This document shows positions 16,197 through 25,969 of a stretch of DNA of 44,758 nt, piece after piece. Under the pieces are notes generated by a model that ran no database searches, was not told the origin of the DNA, and saw nothing but the letters and a program-made list of their open reading frames with translations. The stretch covers positions 1 through 44,758 of the forward strand of contig CANNCQ010000023.1 in NCBI GenBank assembly GCA_947503135.1, written 5' to 3'. Position numbers and translations under genes: made by a program. This DNA is from an uncultured Aquimarina sp. Its GTDB lineage: Bacteria > Bacteroidota > Bacteroidia > Flavobacteriales > Flavobacteriaceae. Numbering within the stretch: position 1 is the first letter of the stretch; each line of letters starts with the position of its first letter.

Positions 16197-16877
16197 TTAT
16201 AAATGACTAATTAGTACTTCCTTTGGTATACCTTTTTCAATTATTATGCCATTTTCTATAATCCATACCTTATTAGTAAGGTCTATAATTTCTGACGGAT
16301 GATGACTTACCAAAAAAACAGTAAGCGAATATTGCTTAGTAATTTTTTTTGTTAACTGTATTAATTGCTTCCTTATTTGATAATCTAAAGCAGAAAACGG
16401 CTCGTCAAGTAATAACAATTTAGGTTCTTGAATAATTGCCCGGGCTAAGCATACACGCTGTTTTTGCCCCCCGGATAATTGTTCTGGATAAACCGCCAAT
16501 AAATTATCTATTTCCAATGCAGTAACGACTTCCTCTAAAAGAGTTTTATTGGTATTTTTTCCTTTTGAAAAAGTAAGTTGTTCTCTTATATTCATATTAG
16601 GAAACAATATACTCTCTTGAGTAACAAAACCGATTTGTCGGTCTTTAATAGAAACATTCTTTTTTGATAATGAGTCTATCCAAATAGCTTTTCCAACTTT
16701 TACAAAACCTTTTAAATTCGTTTCTAAACCCGATAAAATTCTCAACAAAGTTGTTTTTCCTGAGCCTGACTTTCCGAAAACACCGATAAAATCTCCTTCA
16801 TTAATTGTCTCATCTATAGATAACTTAAAATTCTGCTGAGCCCCTTTGAGCTCTTTTTCTATTTTAATTGAAATCAT
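16197..16877 (-). CDS. modC: Molybdate ABC transporter ATP-binding protein (ModC-like, short)
   Basis: A 226-residue ABC ATPase that powers uptake through the ModB pore. Walker A GKSGSGKTT, Q-loop GFVTQES, signature LSGGQKQR, Walker B LLLLDEPF and the H-loop VSHH are all intact. It is shorter than typical ModC (about 350 residues) because the C-terminal TOBE molybdate-sensing domain is absent, so feedback by bound molybdate through this subunit is unlikely. The ATG overlaps the modB stop by 4 bases (translational coupling). Assignment to molybdate rather than another oxyanion comes from the ModB/ModA neighbours. Confidence 0.85.
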   Translation of the reverse strand: MISIKIEKELKGAQQNFKLSIDETINEGDFIGVFGKSGSGKTTLLRILSGLETNLKGFVKVGKAIWIDSLSKKNVSIKDRQIGFVTQESILFPNMNIREQLTFSKGKNTNKTLLEEVVTALEIDNLLAVYPEQLSGGQKQRVCLARAIIQEPKLLLLDEPFSALDYQIRKQLIQLTKKITKQYSLTVFLVSHHPSEIIDLTNKVWIIENGIIIEKGIPKEVLISHL

Positions 16878-17581
16878 TTATTGTAAAAAGAGGTTAGCAA
16901 TACTGTTTTATAGGAGTTATAAGAATATATACTTAAAAGAATAAAAAAGCTTATAACAAATAGTATTATCGCATACTGATGCGCCAAATTATATTGTAGG
17001 GCTTCTACATTTTCATAAATAGCAATAGATGCTACCTTAGTTTTATTAGGAATACTACCTCCAACCATAAGTACCACACCAAATTCTCCTACAGTATGAG
17101 CAAAGGTTAATATTAGTGCCGTTATAACAGCTCTTTTACTATTAGGTAATAAAATATATTTCAAAACCTGTATTTTATTTTTACCCAAAACAGCTGCCAT
17201 CTCCAAGTAAGACTTTGGTATGGCCTGAAATGCATTTTGTATAGGCTGTACCATAAAAGGAATACTATATAACATAGAGCTTATTACAATTCCTGTAAAA
17301 GAAAATGCCAATTGTATTCCAAAATATTGATTGAGCCACGCTCCCACTATACTATTGGGACTAAAAACTAACAACAAATAGAAACCCAATACCGTTGGCG
17401 GTAATACCAATGGCATAGCTATTAAGACTTCAACAATTATTTTTATTTTACTTTTAGAAAACGCTAACCAATAAGCTAAAGGAACTCCCAGTAATAAAAG
17501 TAATAATGCGGTGATAATAGCCAATTTAAAAGTGACTAATAAAGGAGCCCAAACAAAGTTATTCTGGAATAGTATATCCAT
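16874..17581 (-). CDS. modB: Molybdate ABC transporter permease (ModB)
   Basis: A 235-residue membrane permease forming the homodimeric channel. At least five hydrophobic helices are visible (LVTFKLAIITALLLLLLGVP, IAMPLVLPPTVLGFYLLLVF, AVITALILTFAHTVGEFGVV, AIILFVISFFILLSIYSY among them). The PLVLPPTVLGFYLL and HTVGEFGVVLMVGG segments are hallmarks of ModB, and the coupling loop EMAAVLGKNKIQVLKYILLP contacts ModC. It overlaps modA by 23 bases and modC by 4, so modABC is a tight operon read from modA. Confidence 0.93.
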   Translation of the reverse strand: MDILFQNNFVWAPLLVTFKLAIITALLLLLLGVPLAYWLAFSKSKIKIIVEVLIAMPLVLPPTVLGFYLLLVFSPNSIVGAWLNQYFGIQLAFSFTGIVISSMLYSIPFMVQPIQNAFQAIPKSYLEMAAVLGKNKIQVLKYILLPNSKRAVITALILTFAHTVGEFGVVLMVGGSIPNKTKVASIAIYENVEALQYNLAHQYAIILFVISFFILLSIYSYNSYKTVLLTSFYNK

Positions 17582-18323
17582 ATTTTTTCAAAATAGATTT
17601 TGCCTTCGACGTTTTCATAAATGTAATAAATTTTTGAACGTTATAATCTTCATCCTTTTTTTTAGAAACTATTAATAAAGAATTAATTATTGGCTTATGT
17701 AACTTACTATCAATTGCATAAACCCGGTATCCTTCACTAAAGTTTTTTATTTTAACTGAGCTTACCGATGTAAAACCTGCATTTACACCTTCTGTTTTTA
17801 AAAACTGATTGGTTTGGCTAACATTTTCTGCAAAAACCAGTTTATGCTTAACTTCTTCTACTATATTCAATTTATTTAGAACATCATTTGCCGCCTGCCC
17901 ATAAGGCGCTAATTTAGGGTTTGGTATAGCTATTTTTTGGAAATAATTATTATTTATTATTGATTTTAATGAAGTGGTATCAATATCCAAATAAGCATTA
18001 CTTAAAAAGGCTAATTGCCCATGAGCAAAAATAATTGGTTTATTATTCAGCGATAATTTATTCTGAAGATAGTCTGTATAAATAGTGTTTGCAGAAAGAA
18101 AAATATCATAAGGTGCACCTGCTTCTATTTGCGCTGCTAATTTCCCCGAAGAACCTGTAACTATATTTATAGCAACATCTGTTTCAACTTTAAACTGACT
18201 ACTCATTTCTTGCAATACAGGTCGTAAACTTGAAGCTGCAGCAATAGTTATTGAATTATCGTGAGTTGGAGCACAGCTTAATATTATTAGAAACACTATA
18301 ATAGAAGTAACAATCTGTTTCAT
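17559..18323 (-). CDS. modA: Molybdate-binding lipoprotein (ModA)
   Basis: Periplasmic substrate-binding component of about 254 residues. I start it at ATG 18321-18323 (MKQIVTSIIVFLIILSC, a lipoprotein signal with Cys17) rather than at the longer frame start 18368, because the extra 15 residues would be encoded inside the sucD terminator hairpin and would block the signal peptide. Family marks: ITIAAASSLRPVLQEM at the mature N-terminus, VTGSSGKLAAQIEAGAPYDI (oxyanion-contacting serines), and KYGYTIPE at the end. First gene of modABC; no molybdenum-cofactor genes appear in the window. Confidence 0.92.
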   Translation of the reverse strand: MKQIVTSIIVFLIILSCAPTHDNSITIAAASSLRPVLQEMSSQFKVETDVAINIVTGSSGKLAAQIEAGAPYDIFLSANTIYTDYLQNKLSLNNKPIIFAHGQLAFLSNAYLDIDTTSLKSIINNNYFQKIAIPNPKLAPYGQAANDVLNKLNIVEEVKHKLVFAENVSQTNQFLKTEGVNAGFTSVSSVKIKNFSEGYRVYAIDSKLHKPIINSLLIVSKKKDEDYNVQKFITFMKTSKAKSILKKYGYTIPE

Positions 18324-18344
18324 AACTATAATTGGTAGAAAACA

Positions 18345-18379
18345 AAAAAAATCTACTTCCCGTAGCAAGTAGATTTTTT
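18345..18379. terminator. Intrinsic terminator between sucD and modA
   Basis: A 13-bp stem AAAAAATCTACTT (18345-18357) / AAGTAGATTTTTT (18367-18379) with an 8-base loop. It follows the sucD stop (18401) in the direction of transcription and sits just before the modA start. Confidence 0.85.
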
Positions 18380-18400
18380 GTTTATTGTTTAGAAATTTTA

Positions 18401-19273
18401 TTACCCTAAAACTTCAGCTACTTTTTTACCTATTTCGGCAGGAGAGTCTACAACGTGAATTCCACATTCTCTCATAATTGCTTTCTTTGCCGCAGCGGTA
18501 TCTTCTGATCCTCCTACGATAGCTCCAGCATGTCCCATAGTACGACCTGCAGGCGCAGTTTCTCCTGCAATAAAACCTACTACAGGTTTTTTGCTTCCAC
18601 TAGCCTTATACCAATTAGCAGCATCTGCCTCTAACTGTCCACCTATTTCACCTATCATAACTACAGCTTCAGTTTCTGGATCGTTGATCAATAATTCAAC
18701 CGCTTCTTTTGTTGTTGTTCCTATAATTGGATCCCCTCCAATACCTATAGCTGTAGTAATACCTAAGCCTTGTTTAACAACTTGATCTGCTGCTTCATAA
18801 GTTAATGTTCCTGATTTAGAAACAATTCCCACATTTCCTTTTTTGAAAACAAAACCTGGCATAATACCAACTTTAGCCTCGCCTGGAGTAATTACACCAG
18901 GACAGTTAGGACCTATTAATCGGCAATCTTTATTTTTAATATAATTTGCTGCTTTAACCATATCTGCAACAGGAATACCCTCAGTAATTGCAATAATTAC
19001 TTTGATCCCCGCATCCGCAGATTCCATGATCGCGTCAGCTGCAAAAGCAGGTGGCACAAAAATTAAAGAAACATCGGCTTTTACTTTTTCAACAGCCTCT
19101 GCAACAGTGTTAAAAACAGGTCTATCTAAATGAGTCTGACCTCCTTTGCCCGGGGTTACACCACCAACAACGTTAGTCCCGTATTCAATCATTTGGGTAG
19201 CATGAAATGTCCCTTCGCTTCCTGTAAATCCTTGTACTATTATATTTGAATCTTTGTTGACTAAAACACTCAT
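18401..19273 (-). CDS. sucD: Succinyl-CoA synthetase, alpha subunit
   Basis: A 290-residue TCA-cycle enzyme subunit that, with SucC, interconverts succinyl-CoA and succinate with formation of a nucleoside triphosphate. Seen: CoA-binding domain start [52 protein letters not shown], and the phosphorylated active-site histidine in GHAGAIVGG near the C-terminus. Length is normal. sucC is not next to it, which is common in Bacteroidota. A strong terminator separates it from modA; upstream is the lpx/efp group. Confidence 0.96.
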   Translation of the reverse strand: MSVLVNKDSNIIVQGFTGSEGTFHATQMIEYGTNVVGGVTPGKGGQTHLDRPVFNTVAEAVEKVKADVSLIFVPPAFAADAIMESADAGIKVIIAITEGIPVADMVKAANYIKNKDCRLIGPNCPGVITPGEAKVGIMPGFVFKKGNVGIVSKSGTLTYEAADQVVKQGLGITTAIGIGGDPIIGTTTKEAVELLINDPETEAVVMIGEIGGQLEADAANWYKASGSKKPVVGFIAGETAPAGRTMGHAGAIVGGSEDTAAAKKAIMRECGIHVVDSPAEIGKKVAEVLG

Positions 19274-19360
19274 TTGATATACTTAATTTTTTATTATGAA
19301 ACTTTAGCTAAAGTAAGTATTAATTACTAAGTATTAAAGCTTCTTATTACTAAATTAATC

Positions 19361-20311
19361 TTATTTATTTTCTTTTAACTCTGCTTTAATCGCATCTATA
19401 ACTCCCGGTAATTTTCTAACAAAAGCCAATTCCTTCAGTTTGTCTCTAGATTCATATATTGGTGTACCAAAATATGTTTTCCCTCCAGCAACTGATTTTG
19501 TAACTCCTGTTTGTCCTAAAATTACCGCTTTAGCTCCAATTGTTATTCCGCTATTGGTCCCTACCTGTCCCCAAATAGTTACTTCATCTTCGATTATTAC
19601 GCAACCTGCAATACCTGTTTGGGAAGCAATTAGGCATTTTTTACCAATAATAGTATCATGCCCCACATGTATTTGATTGTCTAACTTAGAGCCTTCACCT
19701 ATTATAGTAGCAGCAGAAACCCCTTTATCGATGGTGCAGGAAGCACCTACATCAACGTTGTTTTCTATAATTACTTTTCCTGAAGAAAGTAATTTATCAA
19801 AACCTTCCGAACGATTTTTATAATAAAAAGCATCCGCACCTAATACTGTATTAGCGTGAATAATTACATTTTCACCAATTTCACAATCATCATAAATTGA
19901 AACATTAGCGTGAATGGTAGTATTGTTTCCTACAGTAACGTTATTACCTATAAAAACCCCAGGTTGAATCGTTACATTTTCACCAATTATAGCTGTATTG
20001 GATATATGACTAACCGAAGGTTTAAAAGGTTTAAAAAAAGCAGATAACTTATTAAAGTCTGAAAAAGGGTCTTCTGAAATAAGCAACGACTTTCCTTTAG
20101 GGCAATCTACTTTTTTATTTATTAAAATAGTAGTTGCAGCACTATTAAGTGCTTTATCGTAATACTTTGGGTGATCTACAAAAACAATATCTCCTGTTTC
20201 TACCCTATGAATTTCATTACAGCCTGTAATTAAAAAATCAGTTTCACCAACATACTCAATATTTAAAATATCGGCAATTTGCTTTAACGTATAAGGTTGA
20301 GGAAATTTCAT
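19361..20311 (-). CDS. LpxD-like acyltransferase, second copy
   Basis: A 316-residue left-handed beta-helix acyltransferase of the LpxD type (UDP-3-O-acylglucosamine N-acyltransferase in lipid A synthesis). It has an N-terminal uridine-binding-like domain (about 1-100) and then many hexapeptide repeats (NTAIIGENVTIQPGVFIGNN). The region around the presumed catalytic histidine, LDNQIHVGHDTIIG, and [16 protein letters not shown] are kept. It differs from the LpxD at 23203-24219, which has the classical [10 protein letters not shown]. It is separated from lpxA by efp. It may act on another sugar nucleotide or another acyl chain. Confidence 0.82.
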   Translation of the reverse strand: MKFPQPYTLKQIADILNIEYVGETDFLITGCNEIHRVETGDIVFVDHPKYYDKALNSAATTILINKKVDCPKGKSLLISEDPFSDFNKLSAFFKPFKPSVSHISNTAIIGENVTIQPGVFIGNNVTVGNNTTIHANVSIYDDCEIGENVIIHANTVLGADAFYYKNRSEGFDKLLSSGKVIIENNVDVGASCTIDKGVSAATIIGEGSKLDNQIHVGHDTIIGKKCLIASQTGIAGCVIIEDEVTIWGQVGTNSGITIGAKAVILGQTGVTKSVAGGKTYFGTPIYESRDKLKELAFVRKLPGVIDAIKAELKENK

Positions 20312-20388
20312 TTTTTACAGTACTAGATCTTTTTATTAATAATGAAAATTTAAAATGGAGATACTATAACTTCTAATTAAAATAGAAG

Positions 20389-20955
20389 TTATTCTTTCAC
20401 ACGCTCTTTATAAGTTCCTTTTTCAGTTTCAATTTTAATTTTATCGCCTTCATTTATAAATAAAGGAACCATAACTTCTGCTCCAGTTTCAACTGTTGCA
20501 GGTTTAGTAGCATTTGTAGCTGTATTTCCTTTAACCCCTGGCTCAGTTGCAGTAACTTCTAAAATTACAGTTTGAGGCATATCTACAGATAATGGAGAGT
20601 CATCTTCTGTATTAATTAACACCGTAACTATAGCTCCTTCCTTTAATAAATCGGGTCTGTCGATAGCTACTTCTTGAAGGGCAATTTGAGAATAATCTTC
20701 TTGATTCATAAAATGATATCCTTCTCCGTCGTTATATAAAAACTGGAATTTGTGTGTTTCCACACGAACTTCATCAATTTTATGACCTGCAGAAAAAGTA
20801 TTATCAATTACTTTTCCAGAGGTAACACTCTTCATTTTTGTACGAACAAAAGCAGGACCTTTACCTGGTTTTACGTGTAAAAACTCTACAATTTTAAAAA
20901 TATCGTGATTATAACGAATACATAATCCGTTTCTTATATCGCTTGTACTTGCCAT
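20389..20955 (-). CDS. efp: Elongation factor P
   Basis: A 188-residue translation factor that relieves ribosome stalling at polyproline. Three beta-barrel domains are visible: a KOW-like N-domain ending in the loop HVKPGKGPAFVRTK with the tip lysine, the OB middle domain (YNDGEGYHFMNQEDYSQ) and the C-domain (GVKGNTATNATKPATVETGA, the EF-P signature). Normal length. It lies between lpxA and the second lpxD-like gene, an arrangement seen in Bacteroidota genomes. Confidence 0.97.
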   Translation of the reverse strand: MASTSDIRNGLCIRYNHDIFKIVEFLHVKPGKGPAFVRTKMKSVTSGKVIDNTFSAGHKIDEVRVETHKFQFLYNDGEGYHFMNQEDYSQIALQEVAIDRPDLLKEGAIVTVLINTEDDSPLSVDMPQTVILEVTATEPGVKGNTATNATKPATVETGAEVMVPLFINEGDKIKIETEKGTYKERVKE

Positions 20956-20978
20956 TTTTTTGTGTATTAGCTATTAAT

Positions 20979-21764
20979 TTATTTGGACTTGAAATATCCC
21001 TTCATAATTCCTCGTTGAGAATCTTTTATAAACTGAAGAATTTCGTCGCGTTCAGAACTTGCTTGTACTTCAGCTTCAATTATTGAAGCTGCCTGAGTGT
21101 TGTTGTAATTTTTTTGATATAAAATTCTATAAATATCTTGAATCTCTCTAATTTTCTCTATACTAAATCCTCTTCTGCGTAAACCAACAGAATTAATTCC
21201 TACATACGAAAGAGGTTCTCTACCTGCTTTTACAAAAGGTGGAATATCTTTCCGCACTAACGATCCTCCTGTTACAAAAGCATGATTACCAACACTACAA
21301 AATTGATTGATTGCAACCATACCCGCACATACCACAAAATCACCAACAGTTATATGTCCTGCTAATGTGGTGTTATTAGAAAAAATACAGCTGTTACCTA
21401 CAATACAATCATGGGCTATATGACTGTAAGCCATAATCCAACAGTTGTCACCAATTTGAGTTTTCATTCGATCAGAAGTACCTCTATTAATAGTAACACA
21501 TTCTCTAATAGTAGTGTTATCACCAATTATGGTAACTGTTTCCTCGTCATTAAATTTTATATCCTGAGGTATCGCTGAAATTACTGCTCCTGGAAAAATA
21601 TTACAATTTTTACCAATACGCGCACCTTCCATTATAGTTACATTAGAACCAATCCAAGTTCCTTCACCAATAATAACATTTCCATGAATGGTAGTAAATG
21701 GTTCTATTACAACATTTTTTGCGATTTTGGCACCTGGGTGAACATATGCAAGTGGTTGATTCAT
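20979..21764 (-). CDS. lpxA: UDP-N-acetylglucosamine O-acyltransferase
   Basis: First enzyme of lipid A synthesis, 261 residues, cytosolic trimer. It has a left-handed beta-helix of hexapeptide repeats (AKNVVIEPFTTIHGNVIIGE) followed by an alpha-helical C-terminal domain (from about 190, RRRGFSIEKIREIQDIYRIL). The catalytic histidine lies in YSHIAHDCIVGN. It begins 27 bases after the lpxC/fabZ stop on the same strand, so lpxD, lpxC/fabZ and lpxA form one transcription unit that probably continues into efp. Confidence 0.96.
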   Translation of the reverse strand: MNQPLAYVHPGAKIAKNVVIEPFTTIHGNVIIGEGTWIGSNVTIMEGARIGKNCNIFPGAVISAIPQDIKFNDEETVTIIGDNTTIRECVTINRGTSDRMKTQIGDNCWIMAYSHIAHDCIVGNSCIFSNNTTLAGHITVGDFVVCAGMVAINQFCSVGNHAFVTGGSLVRKDIPPFVKAGREPLSYVGINSVGLRRRGFSIEKIREIQDIYRILYQKNYNNTQAASIIEAEVQASSERDEILQFIKDSQRGIMKGYFKSK

Positions 21765-21791
21765 AATTTAAATTTTAGTGTAACCGCTAGA

Positions 21792-23195
21792 TTATTTTTT
21801 TTGTTTTACAATTTGAGCCATTAACTCCGCCTCTGATACTAGTTTTCCGTTAGCATAAGCCTTACCTGCCATATGACATATTCCTCGACGTATAGGAGTA
21901 ATTAAATTCAAATCAAAAATCAAGGTATCGCCTGGTAACACTTTAGCTTTAAATTTTACATTATCAATTTTCATAAAAAAAGTAAGGTAATTTTCTGGGT
22001 CGGGAACTTGGCTTAAAGCTAAAATACCTCCTGCTTGTGCCATAGCCTCTACTTGTAATACTCCTGGCATTACCGGTGCATCAGGAAAGTGTCCTACAAA
22101 AAAAGGTTCGTTCATAGTTACATTTTTCAAGCCAACAACTCTACTATCTGTAATTTCCAAAATACGATCAACCAACAAAAATGGTGGTCTATGAGGTAAC
22201 ATTGCCATAATTTGATGAATATCCATTACTGGTGGTTTATTCAAATCAAATTTTGGCACAAAATTTCTTCGTTCTTTTTTAATTTTTTGAGCCATCACTT
22301 TAGCAAATTCAGTATTCACAAAATGACCAGGCTTAGTAGCAATTACTCTTCCTCTAATTCGAGTACCTATTAATGCTAAATCTCCTATTATATCTAACAG
22401 CTTATGTCGTGCCGCTTCGTTAGGATAATGAAGCGTAAGATTATCTAATATTCCGTTAGGCTTTACCGATATTTCATCCTTATCAAAAGCTACTTTTAAG
22501 CGCTCCATGGTTTCGGGCTTCAATTCTTTATCAACATAAACAATAGCATTGTTTAAATCGCCTCCTTTTATAAGTCCATGCTCCAAAAGGGCTTCTAACT
22601 CATGTAGAAAACTAAATGTTCGAGCTTCTGAAATTTCTTCCTTAAAGTCAGAGATTTTCTCTAGTGAGGCGTTTTGTGTTCCCAAAACTTTTGTGCCAAA
22701 ATCTACCATGGTGGTTACCTGGTAATTTTCCGATGGTATCACCAAAATTTCGCTACCCGATTCTTCATCTTTAAAAGAAATTGGTTCAGTTACGATATAT
22801 TCATCAATAGGTGCATTTAATTCTTCAATACCTGCTTTTTCCAAAGCCTCCACAAAAAACTTACTCGAACCATCCATAATAGGTGGCTCTGGTGCATTTA
22901 CCTCTATTAAAACATTATCAATTCCTAAACCCACACAGGCAGCTAACACATGCTCTGAAGTTTGAATAACAACTCCTTTACTTTCCATATTAGTACCCCT
23001 TTGAGTATTTGTCACAAAAAGTGCGCTAGCTTTAATCGTTGGCTCATCTTCAAGGTCTACCCTTTTAAAAACGTACCCATGATTTGCAGGTGCTGGTTTA
23101 AAAGTTAAAGTCACTTCTTTACCTGTATGCAAGCCTACGCCCTTTAAAGTAACCGCTTCTTTAATTGTCTTTTGATTTACAATGTTATTACTCAT
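21792..23195 (-). CDS. lpxC/fabZ: Fused LpxC deacetylase / FabZ dehydratase
   Basis: A 467-residue fusion typical of Bacteroidota. Residues 1 to about 310 are LpxC, the zinc-dependent UDP-3-O-acyl-GlcNAc deacetylase that commits to lipid A: metal ligands appear in SEHVLAAC and in HKLLDIIGDLALIG, with GHFVNTEFAKV after. Residues about 320-467 are FabZ, the 3-hydroxyacyl-ACP dehydratase: LPHRPPFLLVDRI holds the catalytic histidine and PVMPGVLQVEAMAQ the glutamate. The fusion ties lipid A and fatty acid synthesis. It lies 7 bases after lpxD and just before lpxA. Confidence 0.97.
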   Translation of the reverse strand: MSNNIVNQKTIKEAVTLKGVGLHTGKEVTLTFKPAPANHGYVFKRVDLEDEPTIKASALFVTNTQRGTNMESKGVVIQTSEHVLAACVGLGIDNVLIEVNAPEPPIMDGSSKFFVEALEKAGIEELNAPIDEYIVTEPISFKDEESGSEILVIPSENYQVTTMVDFGTKVLGTQNASLEKISDFKEEISEARTFSFLHELEALLEHGLIKGGDLNNAIVYVDKELKPETMERLKVAFDKDEISVKPNGILDNLTLHYPNEAARHKLLDIIGDLALIGTRIRGRVIATKPGHFVNTEFAKVMAQKIKKERRNFVPKFDLNKPPVMDIHQIMAMLPHRPPFLLVDRILEITDSRVVGLKNVTMNEPFFVGHFPDAPVMPGVLQVEAMAQAGGILALSQVPDPENYLTFFMKIDNVKFKAKVLPGDTLIFDLNLITPIRRGICHMAGKAYANGKLVSEAELMAQIVKQKK

Positions 23196-23202
23196 TGTTG
23201 TG

Positions 23203-24219
23203 TTATTTATTTTTTTCTAGTGTGTTTATTCTACTTACAATTTTGGGTAAATTTTTAAAATGAACGTACGATTTGTTCCAATCTGTATACCCAAAAGATG
23301 GTGATCCTTGTATAGCCTCTCCATCTTTTATATTTCTACCAACTCCTGACTGAGCTTGTATTTTAACATTATTACCTATAATAATATGTCCTGCAATTCC
23401 TACTTGACCACCTATAAGGCAATGTTTACCTATTTTTGAAGATCCTGCAATTCCTGTTTGCGATGCTATTGCGGTATGCGCACCTATCTCTACATTATGT
23501 GCTACTTGAATTTGATTATCCAATTTCACTCCCTTTCTAATTATGGTAGATCCTAAAGTTGCTCTATCAATAGTTGTTCCGGCTCCTATATCAACATCTT
23601 CTTCGATAATTACATTACCAATTTGCGGCACTTTTTTATAAACACCTTCTTCATTAGGAACAAATCCGAATCCGTCGGAGCCAATTACAACACCACTATG
23701 AATTACACATCTATCACCAATAACAGAATCCGAATTAATTTTAGCTCCTGAAAAAACAACCACATCATTTCCTATAGTAACATTATCCCCTACAAAAGAA
23801 TTCGGATAAATTTTGACATTGTCACCTAGCTTAACCCCATTACCTATATACCCAAAAGCTCCTAAATATAAATTTTCACCAATTGAAGCCGTTTCTGAAA
23901 TAAAACTAGGTTGCTCTATACCCGACTTATTATTTTTATATTGATCGTAAAATTCTAAAAGAGTCGTAAAAGCTGCCCTAGGGTCTTTTACTTTTATCAA
24001 AGTAGTTTCAATTTTTTCTTCAGAAATAAAATCACTAGCCACAATAGTTACTGTTGCTTTAGTGGTGTATATATAAGGAGTATATTTTGGATTCGAAAGA
24101 AAGGAAAGCGAACCCTCAGTCCCTTCTTCTATTTTAGAAAGCTTACTCACTTCTGCATTAGGGTTTCCTTCAACAGTTCCTTCTAAAATTTCTGCGATTT
24201 GACTGGCTTTAAATTTCAT
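23203..24219 (-). CDS. lpxD: UDP-3-O-acylglucosamine N-acyltransferase
   Basis: Third step of lipid A synthesis, 338 residues, cytosolic trimer. It has an N-terminal uridine-binding domain ([34 protein letters not shown]), a long hexapeptide beta-helix, the catalytic histidine in [14 protein letters not shown], and a short C-terminal helix. First gene of the lpxD-lpxC/fabZ-lpxA unit. Just upstream on its strand the sequence TATATTTTTG (24227-24236) resembles a Bacteroidota -7 element. Confidence 0.95.
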   Translation of the reverse strand: MKFKASQIAEILEGTVEGNPNAEVSKLSKIEEGTEGSLSFLSNPKYTPYIYTTKATVTIVASDFISEEKIETTLIKVKDPRAAFTTLLEFYDQYKNNKSGIEQPSFISETASIGENLYLGAFGYIGNGVKLGDNVKIYPNSFVGDNVTIGNDVVVFSGAKINSDSVIGDRCVIHSGVVIGSDGFGFVPNEEGVYKKVPQIGNVIIEEDVDIGAGTTIDRATLGSTIIRKGVKLDNQIQVAHNVEIGAHTAIASQTGIAGSSKIGKHCLIGGQVGIAGHIIIGNNVKIQAQSGVGRNIKDGEAIQGSPSFGYTDWNKSYVHFKNLPKIVSRINTLEKNK

Positions 24220-24282
24220 TGTGGCAAAAATATAAAATTTTACGGTTGTTTAAGCTCAATTATATGAGATTAAATATCATAC

Positions 24283-24314
24283 AAAAAGCTACACAATGAT
24301 TTGTGTAGCTTTTT
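24283..24314 (-). terminator. Intrinsic terminator after rny
   Basis: Perfect 14-bp stem AAAAAGCTACACAA (24283-24296) / TTGTGTAGCTTTTT (24301-24314) with a TGAT loop, 28 bases beyond the rny stop. Confidence 0.88.
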
Positions 24315-24341
24315 ATTCGAAATATTGATATCTAAATATAT

Positions 24342-25901
24342 TTATTTTGCAATATTAATCGCTCTTGTTTCTCTAATTACAGTTACTTTAACTTGACCTG
24401 GGTAAGTCATGTCTGTTTGTATTTTTTGGGAGATTTCAAAAGATAAATTTGCGGCTTTATCATCACTAACTTTTTCACTTTCGACTATAACACGTAATTC
24501 CCTACCCGCCTGTATCGCATATGCCTTTTTAACACCCTGAAAACCAAAGGCTATAGCTTCTAAATCTTTTAATCTTTGGATATACGAATCTAATACTTGA
24601 CGCCTTGCTCCAGGACGCGCTCCACTAATAGCATCACATACTTGAACTATTGGCGACAATAAAGAAGTCATTTCAACCTCATCATGGTGAGCTCCAATAG
24701 CATTACAAACCTCTGGTTTTTCTCCGTACTTTTCAGCCCATTGCATTCCCAAAATTGCGTGAGGCACTTCTGTTTCTGTTTCTGGCACTTTACCAATATC
24801 GTGTAACAGTCCTGCTCGTTTTGCTAATTTTGGATTTAACCCTAATTCCGAAGCCATAACTCCACAAAGCTTTGCTACCTCACGCGAGTGTTGTAACAAG
24901 TTTTGCCCGTAAGATGACCTATATTTCATTCTACCAACAGCCTTAATTAATTCTGGCTGTAAACCATGAATTCCTAAATCAATCACTGTGCGTTTTCCAA
25001 CCTCAATAATTTCTTCTTCAATCTGTTTAGTTGTCTTCCTAACCACTTCTTCAATACGAGCTGGGTGAATACGCCCGTCAGTTACCAAACGATGTAATGA
25101 CAACCTTGCTATTTCCCTTCTAACCGAATCAAAACAAGAAAGTATGATTGCCTCAGGTGTATCATCAACAATAATTTCTACTCCTGTTGCTGCTTCAATC
25201 GCTCTAATATTACGTCCTTCACGACCAATAATTCTACCTTTAACATCGTCATTTTCAATATTAAAAACAGAAACACAGTTTTCAACCGCTTCTTCTGTAC
25301 CTATACGCTGTATGGTAGTTATTATAATTTTCTTAGCTTCTTGCTGAGCTGTTAACTTTGCCTCTTCAATTGTTTCTTGAATATGAGACATCGCATCTGA
25401 TTTTGCTTTTTCTTTCAGCGTTTCAACTAATTCCGCCTTAGCTTCTTCTGCTGTAAGGTTAGATATTGTTTCTAATTCTTTTTCTTTTTTTAGTAAAATA
25501 GAATCTAATCTTTCACTCTTAGAATTCAACTTTTCACTTAAAATTTCATTATCTGAAACTTTTTTATCTAAAGCTTTGTTAAGCTGTTTATTCCTATTTA
25601 ATTCACTTGACACCTGAGATTCCCTATCTCTAGTTCTTTTTTCCAAGTCAACCATTTTCTTTTCGCGAGAAGAAATTACCTTCTCATGCTCAGACTTTAG
25701 CTCAATAAATTTTTCTTTTGCTTGAAGAATTTTATCTTTTTTTATTGATTCTGCCTCTTTATGGGCATTTTTAACAAGGCTTTTTGCCTTGCTATCGGCT
25801 TCTGATATTTTTTTATCGCCTTTTTTCTTTTCTAAAATTTTAGCTATAAAAAAGCCTATAATTAATCCCACAAGTAATGCAGGAATGAATAGTAAATCCA
25901 T
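24342..25901 (-). CDS. rny: Ribonuclease Y
   Basis: A 519-residue membrane-anchored endoribonuclease that starts mRNA decay. Domains in order: one N-terminal transmembrane helix ([20 protein letters not shown]), a long charged coiled coil (about 25-200), a KH RNA-binding domain ([19 protein letters not shown]), and an HD domain with the metal-binding [10 protein letters not shown] and [10 protein letters not shown]. Length and order match the family. On the minus strand it follows the 6S RNA and zapA, and ends in a strong terminator. Confidence 0.97.
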   Translation of the reverse strand: MDLLFIPALLVGLIIGFFIAKILEKKKGDKKISEADSKAKSLVKNAHKEAESIKKDKILQAKEKFIELKSEHEKVISSREKKMVDLEKRTRDRESQVSSELNRNKQLNKALDKKVSDNEILSEKLNSKSERLDSILLKKEKELETISNLTAEEAKAELVETLKEKAKSDAMSHIQETIEEAKLTAQQEAKKIIITTIQRIGTEEAVENCVSVFNIENDDVKGRIIGREGRNIRAIEAATGVEIIVDDTPEAIILSCFDSVRREIARLSLHRLVTDGRIHPARIEEVVRKTTKQIEEEIIEVGKRTVIDLGIHGLQPELIKAVGRMKYRSSYGQNLLQHSREVAKLCGVMASELGLNPKLAKRAGLLHDIGKVPETETEVPHAILGMQWAEKYGEKPEVCNAIGAHHDEVEMTSLLSPIVQVCDAISGARPGARRQVLDSYIQRLKDLEAIAFGFQGVKKAYAIQAGRELRVIVESEKVSDDKAANLSFEISQKIQTDMTYPGQVKVTVIRETRAINIAK

Positions 25902-25969
25902 TTTGTATTGGTTTCAATTAAATATATAAATGTGGTCTCCCACTCCTTTTCTCTTAAATTTGTTGCATA

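Noticed and set aside
16155..16198. Direct repeat ACTTAAACGTT at 16155-16165 and 16188-16198
   Set aside because: Two 11-base copies in an AT-rich spacer, one overlapping the modC stop; too little to propose an operator.
18324..18368. Longer N-terminus of ModA (MLREVDFFCFLPIIV)
   Set aside because: These codons fall in the sucD terminator and would mask the lipoprotein signal that begins at the internal Met.
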